DNA of 47,077 bases from a virus, in IMG/VR virus record IMGVR_UViG_3300020215_000067, positions 1 through 47,077 of that record; one strand, written 5' to 3'. The notes under the pieces are model-generated. The model was not told the origin of the DNA. It searched no databases and was given only the letters and a program-made list of their open reading frames with translations. Shown one piece after another: positions 24,091-33,102 of this stretch (position 1 is the stretch's first letter; every line of letters begins with the position of its first letter). Both the position numbers and the translations under genes were made by a program.

Positions 24091-24425
24091 TGGCACTCGA
24101 CGCAACAGTAACACCAAGCAAGCAGTTCGCGCAGACGAATGACGACATAACGGTGGCTAAGTTGAATCTGCTGGGCCAACCCACGGTAAGCGTCACCGGC
24201 AACCTGAACCAACTTACCAACGTGGCGACTACCGCGCCATCCAACGGCCAACCACTGGTTTACAACAGCGGCACCAGCAAGTGGGGGCCGGGCACGATGA
24301 GCGTTTCCTATATCGGCAACGGAAGTCCTGTAACCAGCTTCTTCCTGCGGGGCGATGGCGCATGGGCAGACCCCGGAACAATCACCGTGGCAGACAAACT
24401 CTACCAGAACACGAATCTTAACTAA
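24090..24425 (+). CDS. Tail-fibre-like protein (111 aa)
   Basis: The pattern 'TNVATTAPSNGQPLVYNSGT' + 'SKWGPG', then 'GDGAWADPG', is the short repeat typical of trimeric phage fibre stalks. It starts in the TAATG overlap with the tail protein. It may be a short fibre or a fibre N-terminal piece. Confidence 0.65.
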   Translation: MALDATVTPSKQFAQTNDDITVAKLNLLGQPTVSVTGNLNQLTNVATTAPSNGQPLVYNSGTSKWGPGTMSVSYIGNGSPVTSFFLRGDGAWADPGTITVADKLYQNTNLN

Positions 24426-24428
24426 TTT

Positions 24429-24818
24429 ATGGCAGCAAACCCAGTATTCACGGCAACGCCTCACGTAGAGGTGACAAACATTTCAACAGCCAACACCAAC
24501 CGCGATGGTTCCGGCACGATTTCTACCTGTTTTACGGCAGGGGCGAGCGGGTCACGTCTGGACCGTGTGATTGTTCGCGCCACAGGCAACACGACCAACG
24601 GCATGATCCGGCTGTATCTCTACGATGGCACCAACTACCGGATATTCCATGAAGTGAGCATTACCGGAACGACTCCCAGCGCCACCGTTGAGGGCGCGAG
24701 CGCCACGGTAATCCTTAACAACTTTTTCATTCCCGGCAGTTCCGGGTTCAACCGCGTTGGGGTGAGCACGCACAACGCTGAAACCTTCAACATCACCGTA
24801 ATGGGCAGCGACCTGTAA
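24429..24818 (+). CDS. Small beta-rich tail-associated protein (129 aa)
   Basis: All-beta, Thr/Asn-rich, with 'GNTTNGMIRLYLYDGTNYRI' and 'FNRVGVSTHNAETFNITVMG'. The fold suggests a jelly-roll-like tail component. It lies between fibre-like genes. Confidence 0.55.
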   Translation: MAANPVFTATPHVEVTNISTANTNRDGSGTISTCFTAGASGSRLDRVIVRATGNTTNGMIRLYLYDGTNYRIFHEVSITGTTPSATVEGASATVILNNFFIPGSSGFNRVGVSTHNAETFNITVMGSDL

Positions 24819-25180
24819 TGAATGACGGGCTACAAGACCTATCGAAGCCGTCCGCGCTTGCGGGCGACCTGAAAGCGTGGGTGCGGTTTGTTGGCACTTC
24901 CGGCGTGATTCAATCTGCATATCGCGTCCGCAAGGTAACGCGAACCGGCGCAGGGCTTTACACCGTGGACTTGGACTACGGCTTTGATGACACGAACTAT
25001 TTGGTCATCGGAAATGCGGTCCTGAGTGGATCGTCCTACCCGCTGGTTGTGATTGGCACCGGGGCGACAACCACGCAGCGCAACGTGCGCGTGGTCGGGA
25101 TTACGCTGGCTGGCGCTGTCGCTTTGGTCGATGCGCCTGAAGTGCATCTGGCGTTCTTTGGCAAACCACCTGCAAGTTAA
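24818..25180 (+). CDS. Small beta-rich tail-associated protein (120 aa)
   Basis: Starts in the AATG overlap with the previous gene. Strands such as 'YRVRKVTRTGAGLYTVDLDY' and 'TTQRNVRVVGITLAGAVALV' suggest a beta-sandwich fibre component. The function is inferred from position. Confidence 0.55.
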   Translation: MNDGLQDLSKPSALAGDLKAWVRFVGTSGVIQSAYRVRKVTRTGAGLYTVDLDYGFDDTNYLVIGNAVLSGSSYPLVVIGTGATTTQRNVRVVGITLAGAVALVDAPEVHLAFFGKPPAS

Positions 25181-25665
25181 TGCTATCGCTAGCCGAAATT
25201 GAGCCGCTGAAAAGCCTGAAGGTTGAGGGCATGCTGAATGTGCCACCCGAGCGCATTGAACAGGTGGAGGCGAAGCTGTTGCCCTTGCCGCAAGTGGATT
25301 GTCCGCTGGTGCATCATTTCGCGCCGGGAGTTTACATGCGGGAAGTGTTGATGCCGCGAGGAACATTCGTTATCGGCCACCAGCACAAGACCAAGCATTT
25401 TAATATCGTGCTCACCGGCAGGGCGGCAGTGATGATGGATGGCAAGCTGCACCACATTATCGCGCCGTGCATCTTTGTTTCTGAACCCGGCGTGCGTAAG
25501 GTGCTGTACATCTTTGAGACGATGCGCTGGGCCACGACGCATCCCACGGACCTGACAGAACTGAAGGATTTGGAGGATGCGCTGATTACCAAGAGCGAAT
25601 CGTTTCAGGCGTTTGAAGATATGAAGAAGCTGAAAGAACTGGTCGAACACAAGGAGGTCGCGTGA
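25180..25665 (+). CDS. Cupin-like protein (161 aa)
   Basis: The stretch 'GTFVIGHQHKTKHFNIVLTG' followed by 'MMDGKLHHIIAP' and 'SEPGVRKVLYI' is the two-motif cupin barrel (His residues of motif 1 visible). Related cupin proteins occur in the tail regions of several phages, role unknown. The C-terminal 45 residues are helical. It may be a virion chaperone or part of the baseplate; enzyme activity is not implied. Confidence 0.65.
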   Translation: MLSLAEIEPLKSLKVEGMLNVPPERIEQVEAKLLPLPQVDCPLVHHFAPGVYMREVLMPRGTFVIGHQHKTKHFNIVLTGRAAVMMDGKLHHIIAPCIFVSEPGVRKVLYIFETMRWATTHPTDLTELKDLEDALITKSESFQAFEDMKKLKELVEHKEVA

Positions 25666-26624
25666 GTTGGGTAGCTGTCGGCGTAGGCGCAGCGGGCGTC
25701 ATTGCGGGCGGGGCCAGCGCTGCCACTGCGCAAGGTCCAACCGTTTACGGCCCGGAAGAAATGACGCGGAAGAATATCGCGGCATGGGGCATTTATGGAC
25801 CGGGAGTGCTTGGGCTGAACAAGGTTTACAATCCGGCTTACGCAGACCTCGGGAATCAGGTTGCGAGAGACACATTGTTTGGCACTCAAGCGCGAACGGA
25901 AAACCGCATCATCCCTGTTTGGAGGGACGGCGAATACACCTTCCACAAGCAGAAGTTCAAAATGCCGGGGCAGGAAGGGTTACTGAGTCTGCACAAGCGG
26001 GCTGGCGCTGACATGGCGCAGTTCAACCGCGAGCAGATGTTGACCGACCTCAACACGTTCGCTCCCGCCGCGCTTCAGGCGTACAAGCAGGCGAATCCAC
26101 TGCTGTCGAATCTGACGCAACGCGCCCAAGATGGCTTGGATCAGGGCGGTGCTCTGGACCCGTCTACGGTGAGGACGCTGACTCAAGCAGCTTTCGGCAA
26201 CGCGAGCTTGCGCGGCTTCGGGCATTCACCATTGGACGCATACCAAGCCTACTCGAACATGGGCATGGAAGCTGAAGCGAGGAAACGCCAGCGTGAGGGT
26301 TTCGCAGCGCAAGTTGCCGGGATGCAACCGGACCCATTTGCGCTAATGGGCCGTCCATCGCTCGCGGCAACGTACGGGCCAGCACTCGGCATGCAAGGCG
26401 CAGCATGGGGCAGGCAAACATCCATGCCAGCGATCAACCCATTCGCAGCTAACGGGGTTACGAGCGTGCCGCAGGACAACACGACCAGCAATATGCTTGG
26501 AGCGATTTCAGGCGGGTTGTTCAGCATGGCTGGTGGCATGGGCGGCATGGGTGGTGGGCGACAAGCGCCGCCGAACACCGGCTACGGCTACCAGCCTCAA
26601 AGCTACGTAAATCCAAGATACTGA
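25662..26624 (+). CDS. Internal virion / ejection protein (320 aa)
   Basis: GTG 25662 overlaps the previous stop and follows a perfect AGGAGG. A hydrophobic Gly/Ala N-terminus (VAVGVGAAGVIAGGASAATA), helical middle, and Gly/Met-rich C-terminus (GGLFSMAGGMGGMGGG) fit internal head proteins that leave with the DNA and form a channel through the envelope in podoviruses. It is first of three genes in the ejection block. Confidence 0.6.
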   Translation: MSWVAVGVGAAGVIAGGASAATAQGPTVYGPEEMTRKNIAAWGIYGPGVLGLNKVYNPAYADLGNQVARDTLFGTQARTENRIIPVWRDGEYTFHKQKFKMPGQEGLLSLHKRAGADMAQFNREQMLTDLNTFAPAALQAYKQANPLLSNLTQRAQDGLDQGGALDPSTVRTLTQAAFGNASLRGFGHSPLDAYQAYSNMGMEAEARKRQREGFAAQVAGMQPDPFALMGRPSLAATYGPALGMQGAAWGRQTSMPAINPFAANGVTSVPQDNTTSNMLGAISGGLFSMAGGMGGMGGGRQAPPNTGYGYQPQSYVNPRY

Positions 26625-26625
26625 T

Positions 26626-27633
26626 ATGTCTCACAGCAGCATCGGACCACAGTTAATGGCGCAGGGGATGCACCGTGGCATCGACCGCCTCTTTGAGGGC
26701 TTGGAAAAGCGCAAGGAGGAAGAAAAGCTTAAGGCCAAGAAGTTTAAGGCTCTTGTCGCGTACGCTGATGCCAGTGGCCTGTTGTCCAAAGATCAAGCCG
26801 AGGTGATGGACGTTGATAGCCTCGACGGGTTCGTGAAGGGCAAGATGGCGAAATCGGAAATGGAGCGCGAGAACGCCAAGGCACAACTTGAGCAGTTTGC
26901 AAAGATGCAGAAGATGCAGCAGGACGTTGACCTTGCTGGGTTTGCGAACCAAGCTGGTAACAATCTACAAATGGGTTACGCGCCGAACCTTTCGGACTTT
27001 TACGAGAACCCGGAATCTTACGCGCAGCGGCCCGCCCCGGATTATCAGGCCAGCATGACCAATGCGCTGTCCGCGTATCCAATGGCTGCGGCAGATGAAC
27101 GCTTTGGCAGCGTTAAAAGCATGTTTGAGCAGTTTGCGCCCCCGCCAGCGATGACGCCGGGCGGCTTGGAGAAAGACTTAGACCTATTGAAGCGCATGGG
27201 CGTTGGTGACGCTGAGATTAAGAAAATTGCCGTGGACCGCGCCTCTCGCGCTCACCCGTCCGGGCAGGAACGATTCGACCTGAATTACAGCGACCAGTTA
27301 TTGATGCAGACCGAGCTTGCCGCTGTTGAGGCCATGGCGCAACTCGGCGCGTTCAACAAGAACCCCGGCGAATTACAGAAACGCTTGGATGAAATCGACA
27401 AGAAGTTCAAATCCCGTGCCCGTAAGGGTGCAGCCACCGGACCAAAAGAACCGACCGCTAAGGTATTGTCCGTGGAAAAGGTTGCCAGCGATCCGGACGT
27501 GGACTACAGCGCGGGCTTTCCGGTGACTCCGAGCGATAGGGTTCGCGTGAAGTCGCCTGACGGCAAGGTTGGGAGCATCCCAAAATCGCAATTAGAGGAC
27601 GCCAAAAAGAAGGGCTACACGGTAGTCGAATGA
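26626..27633 (+). CDS. Internal virion protein, helical (335 aa)
   Basis: Almost wholly helical: 'DRLFEGLEKRKEEEKLKAKK' near the start and 'EMERENAKAQLEQFAKMQKM' in the middle are coiled coils; the C-terminus has a small beta domain ('SPDGKVGSIPKSQLEDAKKK' is SH3-like). The position between two ejection-type proteins suggests a core protein in the head. Confidence 0.6.
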   Translation: MSHSSIGPQLMAQGMHRGIDRLFEGLEKRKEEEKLKAKKFKALVAYADASGLLSKDQAEVMDVDSLDGFVKGKMAKSEMERENAKAQLEQFAKMQKMQQDVDLAGFANQAGNNLQMGYAPNLSDFYENPESYAQRPAPDYQASMTNALSAYPMAAADERFGSVKSMFEQFAPPPAMTPGGLEKDLDLLKRMGVGDAEIKKIAVDRASRAHPSGQERFDLNYSDQLLMQTELAAVEAMAQLGAFNKNPGELQKRLDEIDKKFKSRARKGAATGPKEPTAKVLSVEKVASDPDVDYSAGFPVTPSDRVRVKSPDGKVGSIPKSQLEDAKKKGYTVVE

Positions 27634-27634
27634 G

Positions 27635-30600
27635 ATGCCTGACATCGACTTTATTGAAGAACCGGCCATCGACTTCCAGGAGTTAAGCCCCGCCGCCCTC
27701 CCGCCAAAGTCACCAGAAGAATTAGCCGCTCGCCGCTTGGACCTAATGAAGTCCACCGGGGCAAAGCTTGAAGGGCAATCCGGTCCCGGACTCGTTGAGA
27801 TGGCGACCACGCCGCTAGCGCGTTTAGCCAAACCGGTTTCAAGGCAGCAATTCGCAGACGCAATGGACATACTTGCGCTGGCGGGCGCACAAGCTGAGGG
27901 TGTCATCGGTCCAGATGAAGCGAAGGAAGTTGCAGCAGAGCCGTCGCGTAGGCCGAAAGAGTGGGAATCATTTCTTGCAGGTGCGCAGCAAGCAACGTCT
28001 GAGGCGGTAAACTTCTTCACGTCGCCACTGGGAGTGGCAACACTTGGAACCGCCGGCGCTCCTGCGGCTATTCAGAAAACTGTTGCTGGCGCGTTCGTGG
28101 TGGACATGGCTCGGCAGTATCCGCTCATGCTTCGGGAGCTATCCTCTGGCATTCGGGAACGCGACTCTGAGAAGGTTGGACGCTCACTTACCGGGTTGGG
28201 GCTTAACACGGTGTTTATCAAAAAGGGGCTGGAATCGGTGTTTAGCGGCAAGGCGATTGATCCTGCGTTGCCAAAGGCGGAAGAATCGAAACCAGCCGAA
28301 CCAAAGTCGGTGGAATCCAAGGCCAAAGAGGAAATCGACTTTGAACCAGAACCCGCCCAAGACGCGCTGGCCGGTCCATCGGGGCATCCGTTCCCAACTG
28401 AGCTACCGGAGCGTCCGGGTTCTCCGGAAACTCCGGTGCGAGCATCGGAAATTATCAAGGACATGGCCGAGGTCATGGATCGGCCTATCCGCATCGGGCA
28501 TATCGGCGGCAGTAGCAGTAAGGTTGCTGGCATTTTCAAGTCCCCCGCTGAGGTGGCTCGCATTCGCGTTGCAAACGACATTCCGGTAGCCGCGCACGAA
28601 ATGGCTCACGGCTTGGAGCGCGTTCATCGCCGGGCGCTTGGCGATGTGAGCCGCAATAGATGGGTTGCCGCTATGCCGCCAGATGTTCGAGCGGAGTTGA
28701 AGGGACTGGACTACGACCCAAGCAAGGGGCGCGTTTACGAGGGTTTCGCTGAATTCGTGCGACACTGGCTAACGCTTGGGGATACCACCGCTGTTGCTCC
28801 GCGCAGTCATGCATGGTTTGAAAGCACGTTTCTCAGCCACAATCCTGAAGTGCGAGCCGGAATGGAGGGCGTAAGGGCAAAAGTTCAAACCTTCCAGCAA
28901 CAGGGGGCGGTCAAGCGCGTGGAATCCATGATTGCGTTTGAGGAACCGGCTAAGACCGCAACGCTTGGCGAGCGTGCAACCGAGTTAAAGGAAAAAGGCA
29001 TCAGGCTTTTCGTGGATGATTTGCGCTCACTGGAACAGGTCGAGCGTGAAATGAGCGGCGGGCAACTGGCGACCGGCACTAGCAGCCCAACCAAGATGGC
29101 CCGCACTGTTACGCAAGCGTCTGGTGCGCGAGCGCGGGAGTGGGCTAATCACGGCATGACTGATTTTGCTGGTAACAAGGTCGGCCCCAGCCTGAAGGAG
29201 ATTTTTGCCCGTGACGGAATCAAAGGCAAAGAAAAGGACGCGATGCTGTTCGCTGTTGCGAATCGCGCTGCGGAGCTTCATGGGCGAGGCATTAACCCCG
29301 GCATAGAATTGGCAGACGCCAGATTCACACTGGACAAGCTGCGCACTCCCGAGCGCGAGGCATTCGCCGCCGAAATAAGAGCATGGAACGAGGGCGCTCT
29401 TAAATACCTCGCTGATGCTGGCGGAATTTCACCGGACACAGTTACCAGAATCACGGCACTGAATCAGGCATACATCCCGTTTTTCCGTGTGTTCGAGCAG
29501 AGCCAAGGTTTAGGTGGCGGTGGCAGGCGAATCGGGGACACACCGAAGCCAGTTAAAAGCATCAAGGGTTCGGGGCGGGAAATCAAGAACCCGATAGAAT
29601 CCATGATCGAACACGCCAACCAGGTTATCAGCGTGGCTGACAAAACCCGCGTGGCGCGGGCGCTGGTGGACCTCGCAAACAACGGACGCGGGTTCGGCAA
29701 GTGGGTTGAAAACATTCCACCAGACAAGGTGCCAACACAGTTTCACATTGACCGAGTGCGGCAGCAGTTGCGAGACGCTGGCGTGGCCGTGCCCGAAGAA
29801 GTAGATGCCGTCTTAACTGTGTGGCAGAACGCACCACGCAACCCGAAGGGCGCAAACATTGTGTCATTCGTGCAGAATGGTAAGCCGAGCTATTTCGAGC
29901 TTCACCCGGACCTTTACCGTGCGCTTCAAGCTTTAGACTACCAAAAGATTCACCCGTTGCTGGATACACTTTTCGGCAAACCAGCCCGCGCTGTGAGGCT
30001 TGGTGCTACAGGTATCCGAGCCGGGTTTACGCTCATCACCAACCCAATTCGGGACTTCGCCACACTGATGTTGCAGACCAAGGGCAACCCGCTTCGCGCT
30101 GCATCGCAATGGGGCAAGCACGTTGCAAAGCAGCTTGGATTGAAGGATGGCGAGATTAAGGAAATATGGCGGGCAACAGGTGGCGAAATCGCGCAACCCT
30201 TGGGGCTGGATCGGCGCTCGATGCAGACCGCCATTGATGACGTGATGGCAAACTCGGCGCAGCGTGTCGCCTTAAATGTCCTGAAGCATCCCGTCGAAAC
30301 AATCCGCCGCGTGCTCTCGTTCACTGAAGCGGCTCCGCGTTTAGCAGAGTTTGAAATGACCCTGCGTGAAATGGGTTGGAAACCGGGAACGCCGGTCACG
30401 CCAGACATGGCGGTGGAGGCCGCGATTCGGGCCGCAGAAGTTACCGTGAATTTCAAACGCGCCGGGTCATGGGGGCGCATGGTGAACCAAATCACTGCGT
30501 TTTTTAACCCTGCCGTTCAGGGCTTCTCGAAGTTCACGCGCTCACACCAGGAGCATCCAATGCGCTCCGTGGCTCGCGGCCTTGGCTTCGTCACGTTCCC

Positions 30601-31480
30601 CGCCATCGCAAACTGGTGGATGAACAAAGATGATCCAGAATGGAAGCGCCTGCCAGCATGGGTGAAGTATGGCTTCCTGAATTTCAAGATCATGGATGAG
30701 TGGGTGCGTATTCCGACTCCGTTCGAGTGGTGGTACGCGTACGGCGCTGTTCCGATTGCCACCATGGAAGCGATTTACGAGAAGCAACCATTGCGGCTAA
30801 AGCTCGCATTTCAGCAAATCATTGAGGCTATCGCGCCACCGGTCATTCCATCCGCAGTTCAGCCAGTGCTTGAGGTTGGCGCTAACGAATCGTTCTTTAC
30901 TGAGCGCCCAATAGTGCCCGAAGCGCAAAAGCGGTTGCTGCCACAGGAGCAGGCGCTACCAAACACATCTGCGACAGCGCGGCAAGTGGCGCAAATCTTG
31001 AGCGTTGGCGGCGTAGAGGTTTCGCCAATTCAACTCGAACACTTGCTTAACGGTTGGAGCGGTGGCTTGTGGCGCGACATTATCGCCACCAGCGAACGAA
31101 TGGCTGGCGTATCACCAGAGCGAGAAAACCTTGAGCCTGCCGACTTCCCGATTGCTGGCCGGTTGTTCATTCGAGACAACGCCTCGGCGGTGATTGACGA
31201 ATTTTACACCGAGCTTGAGCAGGTGCGCAGCAAGCAGGCCACATGGAAGAAGCTAACCAAAGAGGGATCAGCGCGGGCCGACAAGTACGAACTGACGCCT
31301 TCCGAGATTCAGCTATTGTCCAGCGGTAACAAGGTGGAAAACGTTCTAACGCAATTGCGGCAAGCCTATCGGGATGCCAAAACCCGCGAGGAACGACAGG
31401 AAATTTTCAATCGAATGGAAGAACTGGCTGGAATGGCGCTAGGAACAGATGAGCGGCCCGCCAACCCAGCGAGCCGCTAG
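27635..31480 (+). CDS. Giant internal virion protein with LPD38 and metallopeptidase motif (1281 aa)
   Basis: Residues about 300-375 hold a zinc-metallopeptidase pattern: HEMAH (His 321, Glu 322, His 325) followed by 'YEGFAEF' with Glu 373. Residues about 760-1060 resemble the large polyvalent protein-associated domain LPD38 ('AAEVTVNFKRAGS', 'ITAFFNPAVQGF', 'WKRLPAWVKYGF'). Such large proteins are ejected with phage DNA. N-terminus is Glu/Pro-rich; C-terminus is helical. The peptidase could open the envelope or mature virion proteins. It ends the late block. Confidence 0.75.
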   Translation: MPDIDFIEEPAIDFQELSPAALPPKSPEELAARRLDLMKSTGAKLEGQSGPGLVEMATTPLARLAKPVSRQQFADAMDILALAGAQAEGVIGPDEAKEVAAEPSRRPKEWESFLAGAQQATSEAVNFFTSPLGVATLGTAGAPAAIQKTVAGAFVVDMARQYPLMLRELSSGIRERDSEKVGRSLTGLGLNTVFIKKGLESVFSGKAIDPALPKAEESKPAEPKSVESKAKEEIDFEPEPAQDALAGPSGHPFPTELPERPGSPETPVRASEIIKDMAEVMDRPIRIGHIGGSSSKVAGIFKSPAEVARIRVANDIPVAAHEMAHGLERVHRRALGDVSRNRWVAAMPPDVRAELKGLDYDPSKGRVYEGFAEFVRHWLTLGDTTAVAPRSHAWFESTFLSHNPEVRAGMEGVRAKVQTFQQQGAVKRVESMIAFEEPAKTATLGERATELKEKGIRLFVDDLRSLEQVEREMSGGQLATGTSSPTKMARTVTQASGARAREWANHGMTDFAGNKVGPSLKEIFARDGIKGKEKDAMLFAVANRAAELHGRGINPGIELADARFTLDKLRTPEREAFAAEIRAWNEGALKYLADAGGISPDTVTRITALNQAYIPFFRVFEQSQGLGGGGRRIGDTPKPVKSIKGSGREIKNPIESMIEHANQVISVADKTRVARALVDLANNGRGFGKWVENIPPDKVPTQFHIDRVRQQLRDAGVAVPEEVDAVLTVWQNAPRNPKGANIVSFVQNGKPSYFELHPDLYRALQALDYQKIHPLLDTLFGKPARAVRLGATGIRAGFTLITNPIRDFATLMLQTKGNPLRAASQWGKHVAKQLGLKDGEIKEIWRATGGEIAQPLGLDRRSMQTAIDDVMANSAQRVALNVLKHPVETIRRVLSFTEAAPRLAEFEMTLREMGWKPGTPVTPDMAVEAAIRAAEVTVNFKRAGSWGRMVNQITAFFNPAVQGFSKFTRSHQEHPMRSVARGLGFVTFPAIANWWMNKDDPEWKRLPAWVKYGFLNFKIMDEWVRIPTPFEWWYAYGAVPIATMEAIYEKQPLRLKLAFQQIIEAIAPPVIPSAVQPVLEVGANESFFTERPIVPEAQKRLLPQEQALPNTSATARQVAQILSVGGVEVSPIQLEHLLNGWSGGLWRDIIATSERMAGVSPERENLEPADFPIAGRLFIRDNASAVIDEFYTELEQVRSKQATWKKLTKEGSARADKYELTPSEIQLLSSGNKVENVLTQLRQAYRDAKTREERQEIFNRMEELAGMALGTDERPANPASR

Positions 31481-31488
31481 TCCCCCCA

Positions 31489-31833
31489 CTAACGCTGTCG
31501 AATTTCCAGTCGGTAATCAGGCGCGTCCTCCCATTGAATCGGCCTGAAGTGTCCACTAGCACCGCTGGCTGGTGTTCGGTCCTTGTATGACGTTATGCCG
31601 GTCACTTTGCCGTCATAGAACCAAACGATTCTGAAATCGTGGTAGCCAAATCCTGCGCCAGTCCTGCCGTATTGCCATGCCTCGTTAAGACCTTGGAACT
31701 GACGGTCGCCGGGTGGCCCCATTATCGCTCGCACCTGCTCCCTCGTATCGCCGGGATTGATCTGGCTGGTTTTCTTTTCCAAAGAGCCACATCCAAGCAG
31801 CAGCAATGGCACGGCGATTGAGAGCATTTTCAT
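31489..31833 (-). CDS. BamE/SmpA-like lipoprotein (114 aa)
   Basis: The N-terminus 'MKMLSIAVPLLLLGCGS' is a lipoprotein signal with LLGC lipobox. The rest, 'INPGDTREQVRAIMGPPGDR' then 'WQYGR' and 'IVWFYDGKVTGI', matches the SmpA/OmlA (BamE) domain pattern. In bacteria BamE is part of the outer-membrane protein assembly machine. Encoded opposite to the late genes, this looks like a moron expressed in the lysogen, possibly changing the envelope or blocking superinfection (inference). Confidence 0.7.
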   Translation of the reverse strand: MKMLSIAVPLLLLGCGSLEKKTSQINPGDTREQVRAIMGPPGDRQFQGLNEAWQYGRTGAGFGYHDFRIVWFYDGKVTGITSYKDRTPASGASGHFRPIQWEDAPDYRLEIRQR

Positions 31834-32070
31834 AGGATCAAAAAGTCAAGGAATCGCCCGGAGGGTTGGTACCCCATGGATTTGGATAGGGCAAACGAGG
31901 TAAATTTTGGACACCAGCCGGGAATTGGGATCGAGTTGGGCATGGAGGCCAAAACGGGAAAGTGAGTCGAGTTATGAAGGCGTACTACTTCTTGGTTCTC
32001 AAACGCGGAATTCGGGTGTTTCATTCGTGGACACCATTTGTGCCCGTGAAGCCGCTTCGCGGCGATGACC
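31834..32070. other. 237-bp region without a confident gene
   Basis: Frames exist on both strands (plus from 31962, minus from 32084) but neither shows a recognisable protein pattern. TTGACT occurs on the minus strand 18 bases before the lipoprotein ATG, too close to be its -35 unless the start is elsewhere. I see no clear terminator. Confidence 0.4.
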
Positions 32071-32319
32071 TCAACTTTCTTCACGTTCTCGCAGAGAGGG
32101 CTTTTTGGCTTGCGCCTGACCTTCGCCGGTTTCAGAAAGAACGTGCGGGGGCCGCTCGCGTACGTCCTTTGAAACGATGAATTCCACGTAGGACGTAAAG
32201 TTCTTGTGTCCCATGCGTCCGTATCGTTCTTCGGCCTGATTGTATAAATCCAGCGGCAGACTAATGGTTGCGCGTCTGCGCGGCGGTTTCGTCCCCTTGA
32301 TTGGTGGTTGCTTTTTCAA
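32071..32319 (-). CDS. Ribbon-helix-helix regulator (82 aa)
   Basis: 'PPRRRATISLPLDLYNQAEE' is the beta strand plus first helix of an RHH DNA-binding domain, followed by the second helix ('NFTSYVEFIVSKDV'). RHH dimers bind DNA through the strand. The C-terminal tail is polar. Its ATG overlaps the stop of the next upstream RHH-like gene, so both come from the divergent operator region at 32505-32635. Confidence 0.7.
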   Translation of the reverse strand: MKKQPPIKGTKPPRRRATISLPLDLYNQAEERYGRMGHKNFTSYVEFIVSKDVRERPPHVLSETGEGQAQAKKPSLREREES

Positions 32320-32516
32320 TGTCGGATCAGCATTTGCTGGATTGGCTGCTGACGCGACCGCACGTCGCAGCGGATTAGGTGCTGGACGTACTCTGAGAAT
32401 TGGAGCAGTCCGTGGTCCCTCATTCTATCGCTTCCCTGCGCATACAACATGGCAGGCATCGAGACGCACTTCTTGATGGCCCGTTCGTAAGACGCTTTTT
32501 CTTTCATACGCGGCAT
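32316..32516 (-). CDS. Ribbon-helix-helix-like regulator (66 aa)
   Basis: A weaker RHH pattern: 'RAIKKCVSMPAMLYAQGSDR' (strand and helix) then 'GLLQFSEYVQHLIRCDVRS' (helix). Basic throughout. It is the first gene of the leftward arm of the switch; its start codon lies inside a CATAC operator copy. Confidence 0.6.
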   Translation of the reverse strand: MPRMKEKASYERAIKKCVSMPAMLYAQGSDRMRDHGLLQFSEYVQHLIRCDVRSRQQPIQQMLIRH

Positions 32517-32635
32517 ACTATTTCATACTCCGTAATCGCAATCAAGCAAAATCCTTAGCAAAAGCGGGTCAAAAAAAATGCATTTCGTCGTTGACTAAAG
32601 TATGCTGATTTCATACTTTGTCATACGTTGTATGA
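32505..32635. promoter_or_regulatory. Divergent operator array of CATAC/GTATG repeats
   Basis: CATAC occurs at 32505, 32514, 32524, 32612 and 32622, and its inverse GTATG at 32600 and 32630, spaced near 10 bp in two clusters of three and four. TCATAC-gtt-GTATGA (32621-32635) is a perfect inverted repeat. Most copies read TTTCATACT or similar. Short phased repeats are the usual target of RHH repressors such as those encoded on either side. Confidence 0.7.
32591..32619 (+). promoter_or_regulatory. Rightward promoter within the operator array
   Basis: TTGACT (32591-32596), 17-base spacer, TACTTT (32614-32619). The start would fall near 32626, only about 6 bases before the ATG at 32632, and three operator copies cover the -10 and start site. 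Confidence 0.6.
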
Positions 32636-32802
32636 AACAGAGCACCAAGAAACACAACAAAACCAAGCAGGAGGCGACCGTTCGTAAGACGATCTCGCTG
32701 CCCGCCCCACTGTTTGAGTTGGCCAAGGCAAAAGCCAACGGCGAAAGCCTGAGTCTGTACGTCCGCAACCTGATTCGGAAAAGCTTGGAAGAGGCGGCAT
32801 GA
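32632..32802 (+). CDS. Ribbon-helix-helix regulator (56 aa)
   Basis: 'VRKTISLPAPLFELAKAKAN' is a clear RHH strand and helix, then 'SLSLYVRNLIRKSLEEA' the second helix. Start ATG 32632 (MKQSTKK) is preferred over 32602, which would lie on the promoter itself. The gene reads into the rightward accessory operon. It probably acts as a repressor with the leftward RHH genes, in the way of an immunity switch (inference). Confidence 0.7.
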   Translation: MKQSTKKHNKTKQEATVRKTISLPAPLFELAKAKANGESLSLYVRNLIRKSLEEAA

Positions 32803-32823
32803 GGCCGCGCTAGGGTAACGCAA

Positions 32824-33102
32824 ATGGTCTTCAGAACCTTACAGGATTTATTCGCTGGAAAAGACGGGGAGCAGCGATGGTTGCGCGATGGCGCAGAGCG
32901 CGGGCGGTTCACCCTTTGCCAAGCGATTCGATTTGTTTACGGAGAGCACCGCGAGGAAAAAATCTTTAGCAAGCTTTACACGGCGATTGCGAAAGCCCAC
33001 TGCGCACGCGGGCTTAGTCGTGGTTGCTACTACCGGTTTGATAATGACCCAAGAACGACCATCGAGGACATACGGGCGATAGTGAAAGAGGCAAACGTAT
33101 GA
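32824..33102 (+). CDS. Hypothetical protein, DUF6197-like (92 aa)
   Basis: 'GRFTLCQAIRFVYGEHREEK' and 'YYRFDNDPRTTIEDIRAIVK' follow the 'C..GAi ... fND.p.tt.edv..l...A' layout I associate with DUF6197, a family of unknown function. Moderate to weak likeness. It is the second gene right of the switch. Confidence 0.55.
   Translation: MVFRTLQDLFAGKDGEQRWLRDGAERGRFTLCQAIRFVYGEHREEKIFSKLYTAIAKAHCARGLSRGCYYRFDNDPRTTIEDIRAIVKEANV

Noticed and set aside
31962-32180. 72-codon plus-strand frame
   Set aside because: It overlaps the end of an RHH gene on the other strand and lacks conserved features; left as unresolved.
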